Shown here: piece after piece, positions 22,089 to 30,323 of the stretch
Layout: each line of letters opens with the position of its first letter
Numbering within the stretch: position 1 is the stretch's first letter
From: Acidocella sp.
Lineage (GTDB): Bacteria > Pseudomonadota > Alphaproteobacteria > Acetobacterales > Acetobacteraceae
Length of the DNA stretch: 32,468 nucleotides
Direction of reading: 5' to 3'
Assembly (NCBI RefSeq): GCF_028687955.1
Contig: NZ_JAQTZC010000018.1
Location: forward strand, 1 to 32,468
The notes under the pieces: model-generated
Told to the model about the DNA's origin: nothing
What the model saw: the letters and a program-made list of their open reading frames with translations, nothing else
Database searches by the model: none
Made by a program: the position numbers and the translations under genes

Positions 22089-23249
22089 GTCGATTGTCTC
22101 GGGGATTCCGGGCGCGGGCAAGTCCGAAACCATCCTGACCCCATCGATAACGATCGGGCTGGCGACGCCATGGCGGCCGTCACGCACGATCGCCATGCCG
22201 CGCGCGACGACCTGGGGGTTGGCAAAGACCTGATCCAGTTCATTGATCGGGCCAGCGGGGACACCGGCAGCTTCGAGCTGGTCAGCCAGCTCGTCCCGCT
22301 TCCAGGAGGCGGTGAGACTTTCCAACGCAGCGATCAGGTCAGCACGGTTGTGAACCCGGCTGGGATTGGTGGCGAAGCGTTCGTCCCGGTCAAGTCCGGT
22401 GTCCAGCACCCGGCACAGGTTCGCAAACTGGCTGTCATTTCCCACGGCGATGATCAGGGGGCCGTCGCCGGTCGGAAATGCCTGATAGGGAACCAAATTG
22501 GCATGGCCGTTGCCGACACGGCGCGGAACGATGCCCGACGTCATCCAGTTCATCGCCTGGTTGGCCATGACGCTGACCTGGGTATCAAGCAAGGCCATGT
22601 CGATGTGGGCGCCGACCCCGCTTTCGTTTCGCCGGTTGAGCGCCGCCAGCACTGCCACCGCGCTGTAGACGCCGGTGAAAAGGTCGGCTACGGCAATTCC
22701 GGCCTTCTGCGGTTCGCGTTGCGGTTCGCCCGTCATTGACATCAGGCCGCCCATGGCCTGGGCGATATAGTCATAACCCGCGCGGTGCGCATAGGGTCCG
22801 GTCTGGCCGAAGCCGGTAATCGAGCAGGTGATCAGGCGCGGATTGAGCAAGGCAAGCGCGGCATGGTCGAGCTTGTACTTGGCAAGCCCGCCTACCTTGT
22901 AGTTCTCGATCATGATGTCCGCATCGCTAGCCAGCGCGCGCACGATTTCCTGTCCGTCTGGAGTGGAAATATCGACCGCAAGCGATCGTTTGCCCCGGTT
23001 GGCCGAATGAAAATAGGCCGATCCCAGGTTCTCGTCCTGCTCCGACATCACGAATGGGGGCCCCCAGTGGCGGGTATCGTCGCCGCTGCCTGGCCGTTCG
23101 ATCTTGATCACTTCGGCGCCCAGATCTGCCAGCAGTTGGCCGCACCACGGGCCGGCCAGGATTCGGGCCACTTCGAGCACCCGCACGCCGTGCAGCGGCT
23201 TCATCGCCGCATCGTGGGCCGTCGCCGGATTCCATCCAGTCTTGGTCAT
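22086..23249 (-). CDS. CaiB/BaiF family (class III) CoA-transferase, probably 3'-truncated
   Basis: The 387-residue product has [94 protein letters not shown] (catalytic Asp about D160) and [10 protein letters not shown]. This is the formyl-CoA/carnitine CoA-transferase family that swaps CoA between carboxylic acids. The N-terminus has a 15-residue extension; the inner ATG at 23204 is an alternative, but the ATG at 23249 lies 3 nt after the hpaI stop. The usual C-terminal PPxLGxHTxxVL segment is missing: the frame ends inside the dispersed repeat, which supplies the stop. Some 25-35 residues seem lost; activity is uncertain. Confidence 0.87.
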   Translation of the reverse strand: MTKTGWNPATAHDAAMKPLHGVRVLEVARILAGPWCGQLLADLGAEVIKIERPGSGDDTRHWGPPFVMSEQDENLGSAYFHSANRGKRSLAVDISTPDGQEIVRALASDADIMIENYKVGGLAKYKLDHAALALLNPRLITCSITGFGQTGPYAHRAGYDYIAQAMGGLMSMTGEPQREPQKAGIAVADLFTGVYSAVAVLAALNRRNESGVGAHIDMALLDTQVSVMANQAMNWMTSGIVPRRVGNGHANLVPYQAFPTGDGPLIIAVGNDSQFANLCRVLDTGLDRDERFATNPSRVHNRADLIAALESLTASWKRDELADQLEAAGVPAGPINELDQVFANPQVVARGMAIVRDGRHGVASPIVIDGVRMVSDLPAPGIPETID

Positions 23250-23252
23250 GCT

Positions 23253-24041
23253 TCAATCCGTTGCCCGGTCGGAGCAGCGCTTTTGCCAGTCCTTCGCCAT
23301 GTCTCCGGCGGCCTGGGCCAAGGTGAAAGCATCGATCCCGAGTGCGAGGTAGCGCGCGCCGCCGTCCAGATATTGCTGCACCAGACGCTCATCGCGCGAC
23401 AGGATGCCGCAAGGAATGCCGGCAGCGCGGCTCCGCGCGAGTGCCGCCTCGGTCACCTTGGCGAGCGCCGGAAAATTGCCGGCACCCAGCAGCCCGAGCG
23501 ATGCGGCCAAGTCGGCTGGGCCGACAAACAGCGCGTCGATGCCATCGACCGCGGCGATCGCCTCGAGATTTTCGAGCGCAAGGCCGGTCTCAATCTGGAC
23601 GATGATGCACAGCTGCGCGTTGGCCTGTGCCACATAGGAGGGATAGCGGCCCCAGCGGGCGGCGCGGGCCCCGCCGATGCCGCGATCTCCCTGCGGGGGA
23701 TAGCGCGACGCGCTGACAATTGCTGCGGCCTGTTCCGCAGTCTCGACCATCGGCACCATGATCGTCTGGGCTCCGAGATCGAGGATTTGCCGGATGGCCA
23801 CCGGATCGTGGCCGGGCACCCGCACGATTGCCGAACAAGGCGGGGTGGCATCCACCGCGCGCAACTGTTCGGCAATCCCGGGGAGGGTCTGGGCGCCATG
23901 TTCGGCGTCGATCAACACCCAGTCATAACCCAGTCCAGCGCAGATTTCGGCGATGTTCGCATTGGCCAGGGCCAGCCAGAACCCCAGCTGGATCGGGCCT
24001 TCGCGCAATCCGGTCTTGAACCGGTTTTCGGGAATCTGCAT
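23253..24041 (-). CDS. hpaI: HpcH/HpaI aldolase (4-hydroxy-2-oxoheptanedioate aldolase-like)
   Basis: The 262-residue class II (metal-dependent) aldolase shows [113 protein letters not shown]. The metal-binding Glu (IQIET) and Asp (VGPADL) are present. Family members split 4-hydroxy-2-oxo acids to pyruvate and an aldehyde, e.g. in homoprotocatechuate catabolism. It has a clear AAGGAG ribosome-binding site and lies 11 nt after hpaH, so the two should act in sequence. Confidence 0.9.
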   Translation of the reverse strand: MQIPENRFKTGLREGPIQLGFWLALANANIAEICAGLGYDWVLIDAEHGAQTLPGIAEQLRAVDATPPCSAIVRVPGHDPVAIRQILDLGAQTIMVPMVETAEQAAAIVSASRYPPQGDRGIGGARAARWGRYPSYVAQANAQLCIIVQIETGLALENLEAIAAVDGIDALFVGPADLAASLGLLGAGNFPALAKVTEAALARSRAAGIPCGILSRDERLVQQYLDGGARYLALGIDAFTLAQAAGDMAKDWQKRCSDRATD

Positions 24042-24052
24042 CGCCTTGCTCC

Positions 24053-24907
24053 TTACACGAATCGAAAGCCGATTGCCCCAAGGGGTCCGAAATCGGCATT
24101 GAATACATCACCCGGCTTCACTTCGACCGGGCGGGTGAAGGATCCGCCCAGCACGGTCTCACCCGCTTCGAGCGATTGCCCCCAAGGTGCCAGCCGGTTG
24201 GCCAGCCAGGCCACACCGTTGGCGGGGTTGTTGAGCACGCCCGCCGCGAGGCCCGTTTCCTCGATCACGGCATTGCGGCTCAGCATGGCACCGATCCAGC
24301 GCATGTCCACTTTATCGGGCCGCACCGGCAAGCCGCCAACGATGATCCCGGCATTGGCGGCATTGTCGCTGATCGTGTCCTGGACCTTGCGCCGCGTGCC
24401 GGTTTCGGGATCGACAGGGAAAGTCCGGCTATCAATGATCTCGACCGCGGGGATGACGTATTCAGTTGCCTTCAGGACGTCAAAGATCGTCACCCCGGGG
24501 CCTTCGAGTCTTTTGCCCAGCACGAAGGCTAGCTCGACCTCGACCTTTGGGGTGATGAACCGGCCGAACGGCACGTCGCCACCCTGTTCGAAGACCATGT
24601 CGTCGAGCAGGGTGCCATAGTCCGGCTCAGTGATCCCCGCGGCCTGCTGCATCGCGCGCGAGGTCAGGCCGATCTTGTGGCCGAAAACCGTCCGGCCTGC
24701 TGCGAGTTTGAAGTCGACCCATTGCTTGCTGATCCGATAGCCATCGGCAATCGTCAATCCCGGATACCGGACCGAGAATTGCCGGATTTGCTCGCGCGAT
24801 TTTTCAGCGTGGTGCAATTCCGCTGCCAGCGCATCGATCACCCCTGGATCGAGGGTCGGCACCGACTGGTCGGCGCCCTGGCCCCTGGCCTGATTGTTAA
24901 GTGTCAT
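24053..24907 (-). CDS. hpaH: 2-oxo-hept-4-ene-1,7-dioate hydratase-like protein (HpaH)
   Basis: The 284-residue product matches the HpaH/HpcG branch of the fumarylacetoacetate hydrolase-related hydratases: [84 protein letters not shown], and [21 protein letters not shown]. Metal ligands are expected at the Glu pair of VEVELAF. It hydrates 2-oxo-4-enoates (dioate substrates in characterised members) to 4-hydroxy-2-oxo acids, the substrate type of the next gene's aldolase. It is the first gene of the minus-strand hpaH-hpaI-CoA transferase operon and is divergent from the hydrolase gene. Confidence 0.92.
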   Translation of the reverse strand: MTLNNQARGQGADQSVPTLDPGVIDALAAELHHAEKSREQIRQFSVRYPGLTIADGYRISKQWVDFKLAAGRTVFGHKIGLTSRAMQQAAGITEPDYGTLLDDMVFEQGGDVPFGRFITPKVEVELAFVLGKRLEGPGVTIFDVLKATEYVIPAVEIIDSRTFPVDPETGTRRKVQDTISDNAANAGIIVGGLPVRPDKVDMRWIGAMLSRNAVIEETGLAAGVLNNPANGVAWLANRLAPWGQSLEAGETVLGGSFTRPVEVKPGDVFNADFGPLGAIGFRFV

Positions 24908-25046
24908 AGCCTCTCCCCACGTTTGAATTTATTGGCCAAGGTATTGCACAATAGACAATTAAGGTCCATGGCCCTGGACTGATAATAGACCTGAATGGCA
25001 AGGGTGCCGCCGCCAGCAAGAGCGGCAAGTTAAGAGGAGAAACAGG
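24908..25046. promoter_or_regulatory. Divergent promoter region of the catabolic island
   Basis: This 139-bp AT-richer gap separates the hpaH and hydrolase start codons. It holds ATTG-CA-CAAT (24943-24952) followed by AGACAATTA, and GTCCA-TGGCCC-TGGAC (24964-24979), both inverted-repeat motifs of the type bound by MarR, GntR or IclR regulators. No regulator gene is next to it. A strong AGAGGAG ribosome-binding site precedes the hydrolase ATG. Confidence 0.45.
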
Positions 25047-25907
25047 ATGCAGACTGATACCAGCGTGAGAGCGGAAAAGATCACCGGACGGGGCCTGACC
25101 TCGCACACCCTGCTGGCGGGCGACCCCAGCAAACCGGCAGTGCTGCTGCTGCACGGGGCCGGCCCGGGCGCGCATGCCGGATCGAACTGGCTGCACCTGA
25201 TGCCGGATCTGGCGGAAAACTTTTTCGTGATCGCCCCCGACCTGATCGGGTTCGGCCAGTCGGTCATTCCGGAGCCGTGGCCGGACAATGTCATGGCCTG
25301 GATCGGCACCCGGGTCGAGCAATGCTTCGGTCTGCTCGACACCTTGGGAATTAAGAAGGCGCACGTTGTCGGCAATTCGATGGGCGGCGCGCTGACGCTC
25401 CAGATGATGAGCGAGGAACCGGACCGGATCGACCGGGTGGTGCTGATGGGCTCGATCGGTGCGCCCGGCCCGCGCACGCCGGAACTGGTGCGGCTGCTTT
25501 CGTTCTACTCCGATCCGCGCCCGGCCCGCTATCGCCAGTTGATGCACAGCTTCGCCCACGATGCCGACAAGTTCGAGGGCATGGAAGAGATCGTCAATAA
25601 CCGCTATAAAATCGCGACCGATCCCGAGATCATGAAGACTGCGGTGAAGATGATCGATTCGATGAAGCAGGGGATCGAAACGCTCAACATGCCGCCGTCG
25701 ATCCTGTGCAAGCTGCCGCACAAGGTGCTGATCTTCCATGGCCGCCAGGACCGGATTGTGCCGCTTGACACCAGCCTGTACCTGATCAAGCACCTTCAGC
25801 ATGCCGAGCTTTATGTGCTCGACCGTTCGGGGCACTGGTCGCAATTGGAACGCTGGGATGTGATGCGTCCGATGCTGGAAATTCACCTCGGGGCGCGAAC
25901 CTTCTGA
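25047..25907 (+). CDS. Alpha/beta hydrolase, meta-cleavage product (C-C) hydrolase type
   Basis: The 286-residue product has the oxyanion-loop motif LLHGAGPGAHAGSNW (about 35-48), FFVIAPDLIGFGQS, the nucleophile elbow VVGNSMGGALTL (Ser about 111), LIFHGRQDRIVPLDTS with the acid Asp, and DRSGHWSQLERWD with the catalytic His. HGAGPG plus GNSMGG is characteristic of BphD/TodF/CumD-like hydrolases that cleave the C-C bond of ring-fission products. Together with the divergent HpaH-like hydratase and HpaI-like aldolase it forms a meta-cleavage lower pathway. The ring-cleaving dioxygenase is not in the window. Confidence 0.9.
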   Translation: MQTDTSVRAEKITGRGLTSHTLLAGDPSKPAVLLLHGAGPGAHAGSNWLHLMPDLAENFFVIAPDLIGFGQSVIPEPWPDNVMAWIGTRVEQCFGLLDTLGIKKAHVVGNSMGGALTLQMMSEEPDRIDRVVLMGSIGAPGPRTPELVRLLSFYSDPRPARYRQLMHSFAHDADKFEGMEEIVNNRYKIATDPEIMKTAVKMIDSMKQGIETLNMPPSILCKLPHKVLIFHGRQDRIVPLDTSLYLIKHLQHAELYVLDRSGHWSQLERWDVMRPMLEIHLGARTF

Positions 25908-25943
25908 TCGACTTTCAAAAGGCGTGGTAGACGCGCCAGGCGG

Positions 25944-25980
25944 GCGGCAGAGCGAAGGTTTTGCCGCTCGTTCTTGTTTT
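25944..25980 (+). terminator. Weak hairpin followed by a T-rich tract
   Basis: GCGGCA (25944-25949) and TGCCGC (25962-25967) with a 12-nt loop are followed by CGTTCTTGTTTT. It lies 36 nt after the hydrolase stop and may terminate that transcript before the DUF2390 gene. Confidence 0.35.
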
Positions 25981-25995
25981 GGAAGCTAGCCGACG

Positions 25996-26553
25996 ATGAA
26001 CAGGCCGACATCTTCAGCCGATGCCGCTGCGTTCTGGCAATTCTCGCTGATGGTCTATTCCAGGCCGCAGGTCGCGGCTTGTTGTCTTGGCCTGCAGGAC
26101 GAATACGGCTTCGATGTCAATATCGTGCTGCTGTGCCTGTGGCTGGCGCAGACAAGAGGCCGGACTGTGGGTCGGACAGAAATCGAGGCTCTGCGCGCGG
26201 GCGTTGCGGATCTGAACGAAAATCTGGTCCGGCCGATCCGCTTGGCCCGCCGCAAGGCCCGCTCCATAATCGAGACTGCGCCCGATCCACAGGCAGGTGC
26301 CGAACGTAGAGAGCTCTACGCCGCGTTGAAGGCGATCGAACTGCGCGGCGAACGCCTCATCCAGGCAGCCTTGATCGAGTGCCTCGGCGGCGGTGATACG
26401 GACGGCGGGACTGAGGCACAAGCAGCGGCGCGGGCAAGTCTCGAAACCTACCGCAAATCCATCGGCGCGCCCGATGCGGCGGCGGCGATCCTGGCACAGC
26501 TGACCATCAGGGCTCTATGCCGCGCTGAAGGGCAATCAGGGCACATTACGTGA
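25996..26553 (+). CDS. DUF2390 (TIGR02444) family protein
   Basis: The 185-residue product begins with a segment typical of TIGR02444/DUF2390: AAFWQFSLMVYSRPQVAACCLGLQDEYGFDVNIVLLCLWLA. The rest is helical and charged (RPIRLARRKARSIIET, ELRGERLIQAALIE). It has no signal peptide. The family's function is not established. It lies between the hydrolase and ubiX-like genes, 88 nt after the former and tail to tail with the latter. Confidence 0.82.
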   Translation: MNRPTSSADAAAFWQFSLMVYSRPQVAACCLGLQDEYGFDVNIVLLCLWLAQTRGRTVGRTEIEALRAGVADLNENLVRPIRLARRKARSIIETAPDPQAGAERRELYAALKAIELRGERLIQAALIECLGGGDTDGGTEAQAAARASLETYRKSIGAPDAAAAILAQLTIRALCRAEGQSGHIT

Positions 26554-26601
26554 TGATGTTTTTGGCTCCCAGCACTTCACGCCGCCTGACGTTCCAGGTC
26601 A

Positions 26602-27219
26602 TCACGCCTGCCTTTCAATCGTTGCGGGAACCAGCGCGGGATCGGCGCCGTCGTTGGTCAGTCCTTGCCAGCGCTGCGCCACATTGCGGTGCACGCCGAA
26701 CAGGTCGAGAACCCGCATACAGGTGTGGTTGACGATCGCGTCGATGCCATCCGGACGGGCGTAGAATGCGGGCACCGGAGGGAAGACAACCGCGCCCATT
26801 TCGGTGCAGGCCACCATGTTGCGAAGGTGCGCCAAGTTCAGCGGTGTTTCGCGGGTCATCAGCACCAGCCGGCGGCGTTCTTTCAGCATGACATCGGCCG
26901 CGCGGGTAATCAGGTTGTCGGACAAGCCGTGCGCCACGGCAGCCAGGGTCCGCATCGAACAGGGGGCAATCACCATCCCGTCGCACAGGAATGACCCGCT
27001 GGCGATGCTGGCACCGACATTGCGGATGTTGTGCACGACATGAGCAGCCGACTCAATCAACTTGCGGCCATTGGGTATTTCCTCGCGAATGTTCAGCAGG
27101 GCCGACGACGACATCACCAAGTGAGTTTCCCACTCGCCCTGATCCGCCAGCAGCTCAAGCAACCGAAGTCCGTAGACCGAGCCGGTCGCTCCGGTGATGC
27201 CGACGACGATACGCTTCAC
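26602..27219 (-). CDS. ubiX: UbiX family flavin prenyltransferase
   Basis: The 205-residue product begins VKRIVVGITGATGSVYGLRLLELL and has GSFLCDGMVIAPCSMRTLAAVAHGLSDNLITRAADVMLKERRRLVLMTRETPLNLAHLRNM and VVFPPVPAFYARPD. These are hallmark UbiX/Pad1 segments. UbiX prenylates FMN to make the cofactor of UbiD-type decarboxylases. The GTG at 27219 is chosen because GGGAG lies 6-7 nt upstream and it gives the canonical N-terminus; an ATG at 27252 is an alternative. No UbiD-like decarboxylase is in the window. It lies in the accessory region, so it may serve an aromatic-acid decarboxylase rather than ubiquinone synthesis. Confidence 0.92.
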   Translation of the reverse strand: MKRIVVGITGATGSVYGLRLLELLADQGEWETHLVMSSSALLNIREEIPNGRKLIESAAHVVHNIRNVGASIASGSFLCDGMVIAPCSMRTLAAVAHGLSDNLITRAADVMLKERRRLVLMTRETPLNLAHLRNMVACTEMGAVVFPPVPAFYARPDGIDAIVNHTCMRVLDLFGVHRNVAQRWQGLTNDGADPALVPATIERQA

Positions 27220-27252
27220 CAGCCGCTCCCGATGTGCGCCACCCAAGCACAA

Positions 27253-27576
27253 CTCCCAATGTTTAGTTTGACGGGCATTTTAGCGTCATACTCATTTTCT
27301 TATTTTCAACGTTATTTTTCATCCGTCGGTATACAACACATTACACATCGAGCAAGGATAAAATGCGTCCCGCCGGTTCCTCTGGAAGGTTTTGCGGCGG
27401 ACAGGGTTTGCATGATCGGTCAGGGGATTGCCCTGCGTTGCCGTCAGTAGCCGGGTTGGTTTCTCACGGCGCGGCGGGCAGCCGGTGACGCCGGCCCATT
27501 GGAGCTTTGGCCAGCTCTGCGGATTGGTGGGAGTGCCAGCGGGCTATCTGCGCGAGCTGCCTGCGCGGCAGTCCCG
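27253..27576. other. AT-rich upstream region of the ubiX-like gene running into IS debris
   Basis: 27260-27360 is distinctly AT-rich and probably holds the promoter of the minus-strand ubiX-like gene. Beyond about 27370 the base composition changes to GC-rich sequence with no intact gene, leading into the insertion-sequence remnants. Confidence 0.4.
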
Positions 27577-27657
27577 CGGCAGGCGGAGCGCGACCGGGGG
27601 CTGCGGGCCGGCGCGACGAGCGAGGACCGGGAACGGATCAAGGCTCTTGAACGGGAG
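27577..27657 (+). pseudogene. Fragment of an IS3-family OrfA (helix-turn-helix/coiled-coil part)
   Basis: The plus strand encodes RQAERDRGLRAGATSEDRER followed by IKALERE, which closely matches the region of IS3-family OrfA just before the leucine-zipper-like ELRxANEILRKA segment. The sequence on both sides does not continue the protein: upstream the match is lost, and downstream it switches to an unrelated DCAPSPVRIMGG. No OrfB remnant is seen. It is a decayed piece of an insertion sequence. Confidence 0.6.
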
Positions 27658-27801
27658 GACTGCGCGCCGTCACCGGTCCGGATTATGGGCGGAGCTGTGA
27701 CCACGAATTGGTGACGGCGGTGATGTGCATCGCGGGCAACGGCACGGGCGACACGAATTGGAAAGTGCCGGGCGTGCTGGATTGGGCGACCATGACCTTC
27801 G

Positions 27802-28152
27802 GTTTTGAACCGCCCCATCTGGCTGGTGGACGCGGCTTCCTTCGTCACCACCCGGCTACCGGAGATCCAGCGCATCGCCGGATCATGGCCGAGGCGGTCG
27901 GCGTTGTTGACATCCTCGTACCCGGCAAGCCGGACAAACACCAATTGGCGAAACTGCGCCGTCAGGGTGTGGCGGTTGTTCTTGCCGGTCCGGCTGTCGG
28001 CCAGCACCTGCCAAGCCATCTCTGTCAGGCCGAGGGCGTCGTCCAGTTCGTAAACCGCCGTCCGAGGTCACCTTCGAGCCGTGGAATTCCAGCTTCAGCC
28101 GGCGGTCGAAAGCGACCCGCAAATCGGACGTTTCCGTTTCACCCACCACCAT
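27802..28152 (-). pseudogene. N-terminal fragment of an IS1380-family transposase, frameshifted
   Basis: In minus-strand reading the frame starts at 28152 with MVVGETETSDLRVAFDRRL and LKLEFHGSKVTSD, the N-terminus of IS1380 transposases. It then shifts near 28051-28055, where about 8 nt appear to be missing, and continues in another frame as YELDDALGL...MAWQVLADSRTGKNNRHTL, RLAGYEDVNNADRLGHDPAMRW and AASTSQMGRFKTE. The match ends near 27802, so only about 110 of some 450-500 residues remain and the DDE catalytic core is lost. It is an inactive relic. Confidence 0.8.
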
Positions 28153-28473
28153 CTCCAGGGTTGCCCTCTCAAATCGTCGTCATCACATTGATTTTTATAC
28201 AAAATTCTTTGCCAGGCGTCACGACACCGCCAAGCCATCTGGGAAATCCGGTATAAAACACCCGATTGCTCCAGTCGCCCCAAATATCTTGTCCCTCCGG
28301 TGATGGTGTGAAGAAATTATGCTTATCAAAACAAATCATTCAGCGATCCGGCTTCATTTGAAGAACACAAAACCAACTCGGATGCTGCCTGTAATGTAAA
28401 AATACAAAATTTTGTCTTGCTCGCGTGTTGGGTTAACGTCATACTGCACTGCACAATAGAGAGGCTAAGCAGC
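28153..28473. other. Non-coding region between the IS1380 relic and manC
   Basis: Only short, unconvincing reading frames are present. The part near the relic should include the IS end, but I could not define its terminal inverted repeat. The AT-rich part from about 28310 probably carries the manC promoter; GAGAGG at 28459-28464 is a likely ribosome-binding site for the manC ATG. Confidence 0.4.
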
Positions 28474-29943
28474 ATGGAAGAGCTCGCTAATCTCACTTCT
28501 GTCGCCTGCCAAAAGCTGGATTTAGCGTGTGCCGTGACTCCCGTTATCCTGTCGGGCGGCACCGGATCACGGCTCTGGCCGGTTTCGCGCGCCAGTTTTC
28601 CAAAGCAATTTTGGCCGCTTGTTTCAGAACGATCACTGATCCAGGAGGCTGCCCTGCGCTCCATTGGAGACGAATTGGCCGCCCCGATCGTGGTCTGCAA
28701 CGAAGAGCATCGCTTTCTCGTCGCGGAACACCTCCGAGATATTGGTGTGGGCGGGAGTCGGATCGTTCTGGAGCCGTTTGGCCGCAATAGCGCGCCCGCC
28801 ATAGCCGCCGCGGCTTTGCTGGCCGCCGAGGATGACCCATTTACCGTGTTATGGGTGATGGCGGCGGATGCCGCCATCCAGGATACCGCCGCACTACACG
28901 GCGCCCTGGCCAAAGCCTGTTCAGCGGCTCTTGCCGGCTATTTTGTGACTTTTGGCATCAAGGCGGACAAGCCCGAGACCGGATACGGCTACATAGAGGT
29001 AGGCATGGAGCTGGAGTCTCTCGCCGGCGTGTATGGCGTCGGCCGGTTTCTGGAAAAGCCCGAACGCGCGGGTGCCCTGGCCATGATCGAAGCCGGTGGG
29101 TATCTGTGGAATTCTGGCATGTTTGTTTTCACGGCGAAGACCTTGCTGGAGGAAATGCATATCCATGCGCCTGATATTCTGGCCACGGTGCGCCTCGCCT
29201 TGGCTGCCCGCCGCGCCGATCTCGACTTCATCAGGCTTGACCGTGATGCTTTCGCGGCCTGCCCTGCTGTCAGTTTGGATTACGCGATTGCAGAACGGAC
29301 TGAACGCGCGGCCGTGGTGCCCGTGGATATGGGATGGTCCGATGTTGGAAGTTGGAACGCGTTATGGGAGCTTGGAGCCAAAGACAACGCCGGAAATGTG
29401 ACGCATGGCGATGTGCTCCTGGAGAACGCCACCAATTGCTATGTACGCAGTGACGGCATGCTGACCGCCGTGATGGGCCTGACGGACGCCGTGGTAGTCA
29501 CGACTGAGGATGCGGTTCTTGTGCTGCACCGGGATCATGCACAGAATGTAAAGCAAATTGTTGAAAGGCTGAAGGCAGCGAAGCGCCCTGAGGGAATATC
29601 ACATAACCGGATTTACCGGCCTTGGGGATTTTACGAGCAATTAATCCACGGCGATCGGTTTCAGGTAAAGCGCATTGTTGTAAACCCTGGCAACAAACTG
29701 TCCTTGCAAAAACATTTTCATCGGGCTGAACATTGGGTGGTCGTTGCCGGAACCGCGATTGTGACACGGGGTGAGGAGCAATTGTTGCTGCGTGAAAATG
29801 AAAGCGTGTACTTGCCCTTGGGCTGTATCCACCGGCTCGAGAACCCAGGGAAGATTCCCTTGCTGCTGATAGAAGTTCAGTCTGGTGGATATTTGGGTGA
29901 AGATGATATAGTACGTATTGAAGATACATATGGCCGCCGTTAA
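28474..29943 (+). CDS. manC: Mannose-1-phosphate guanylyltransferase/mannose-6-phosphate isomerase (ManC/AlgA type)
   Basis: The 489-residue bifunctional enzyme has the nucleotidyltransferase signature VILSGGTGSRLWPVSRASFPK near residue 25. It continues with VLEPFGRNSAPAIAAAALLA, GYGYIEVG, FLEKPERAGA, YLWNSGMFVFTA and VDMGWSDVGSWNALWE. A C-terminal type II phosphomannose isomerase cupin begins about residue 350 (RPWGFYEQL) and has KLSLQKHFHRAEHWVVVAGTA. It makes GDP-mannose for exopolysaccharide, O-antigen or similar glycans. The ATG at 28474 is preferred over an upstream TTG. Its moderate GC content compared with the core genes and its IS-flanked position suggest acquisition. Confidence 0.93.
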   Translation: MEELANLTSVACQKLDLACAVTPVILSGGTGSRLWPVSRASFPKQFWPLVSERSLIQEAALRSIGDELAAPIVVCNEEHRFLVAEHLRDIGVGGSRIVLEPFGRNSAPAIAAAALLAAEDDPFTVLWVMAADAAIQDTAALHGALAKACSAALAGYFVTFGIKADKPETGYGYIEVGMELESLAGVYGVGRFLEKPERAGALAMIEAGGYLWNSGMFVFTAKTLLEEMHIHAPDILATVRLALAARRADLDFIRLDRDAFAACPAVSLDYAIAERTERAAVVPVDMGWSDVGSWNALWELGAKDNAGNVTHGDVLLENATNCYVRSDGMLTAVMGLTDAVVVTTEDAVLVLHRDHAQNVKQIVERLKAAKRPEGISHNRIYRPWGFYEQLIHGDRFQVKRIVVNPGNKLSLQKHFHRAEHWVVVAGTAIVTRGEEQLLLRENESVYLPLGCIHRLENPGKIPLLLIEVQSGGYLGEDDIVRIEDTYGRR

Positions 29944-30323
29944 TTTTACAGATGACATATGGTACTCTTCATAGTTTTTATGCATTTAAAAGAGTCGTTT
30001 GCCGATGGTGCCAAACATATAGTTTCAGGCCGAAGGTAGAGCTTCCTGCGTGATGATGCCAGGCGCGTGGCCTGTTCAAATCGTTCGTGGTTTCGTAATG
30101 CAAAGCGTGCCCGTGGAGGTGAAGCGTGCCAGGTAATATTGTTCATGGTGGCGGGGAGCATGGTAGCGGGCATAGGCTTGCCTACCTGGATGGTTGGCCG
30201 GGCTGCTCTTCTACCATATGTGGAGTGTCGGCACGGCGCTCCATTAATGAACGCTGGATGCGCCTCTTGTCACGGTATGTATCGGTGGTGCCCGTACCGG
30301 CACGACGAGAAGGCAGGTGAGTT
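29944..30323. other. Region between manC and the GH16 gene
   Basis: The first approximately 110 nt are AT-rich and have no gene. From 30126 a short frame with a good ribosome-binding site is listed separately. I see no clear terminator after manC. The region may be a scar of rearranged polysaccharide genes. Confidence 0.4.
30126..30320 (+). CDS. Hypothetical 64-residue protein (doubtful)
   Basis: A GTG start at 30126 is preceded by GGAGGTGA, an almost perfect ribosome-binding site. The frame ends in TGA 3 nt before the GH16 start. The product starts MPGNIVHGGGEHGSGHRLAY and ends in an Arg-rich tail (WMRLLSRYVSVVPVPARREGR). No family is recognised. It could be a real small protein coupled to the GH16 gene, a remnant of a larger gene such as a glycosyltransferase, or chance. 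Confidence 0.3.
   Translation: MPGNIVHGGGEHGSGHRLAYLDGWPGCSSTICGVSARRSINERWMRLLSRYVSVVPVPARREGR

Noticed and set aside
22785-24620. Plus-strand open frame of 611 codons
   Set aside because: Antisense to the CoA-transferase, hpaI and hpaH genes, which all have clear family signatures; no recognisable domain.
27708-28256. Plus-strand 182-codon frame in the IS graveyard
   Set aside because: It overlaps the IS1380 relic, whose minus-strand frames match a known transposase; the plus frame has no motif.
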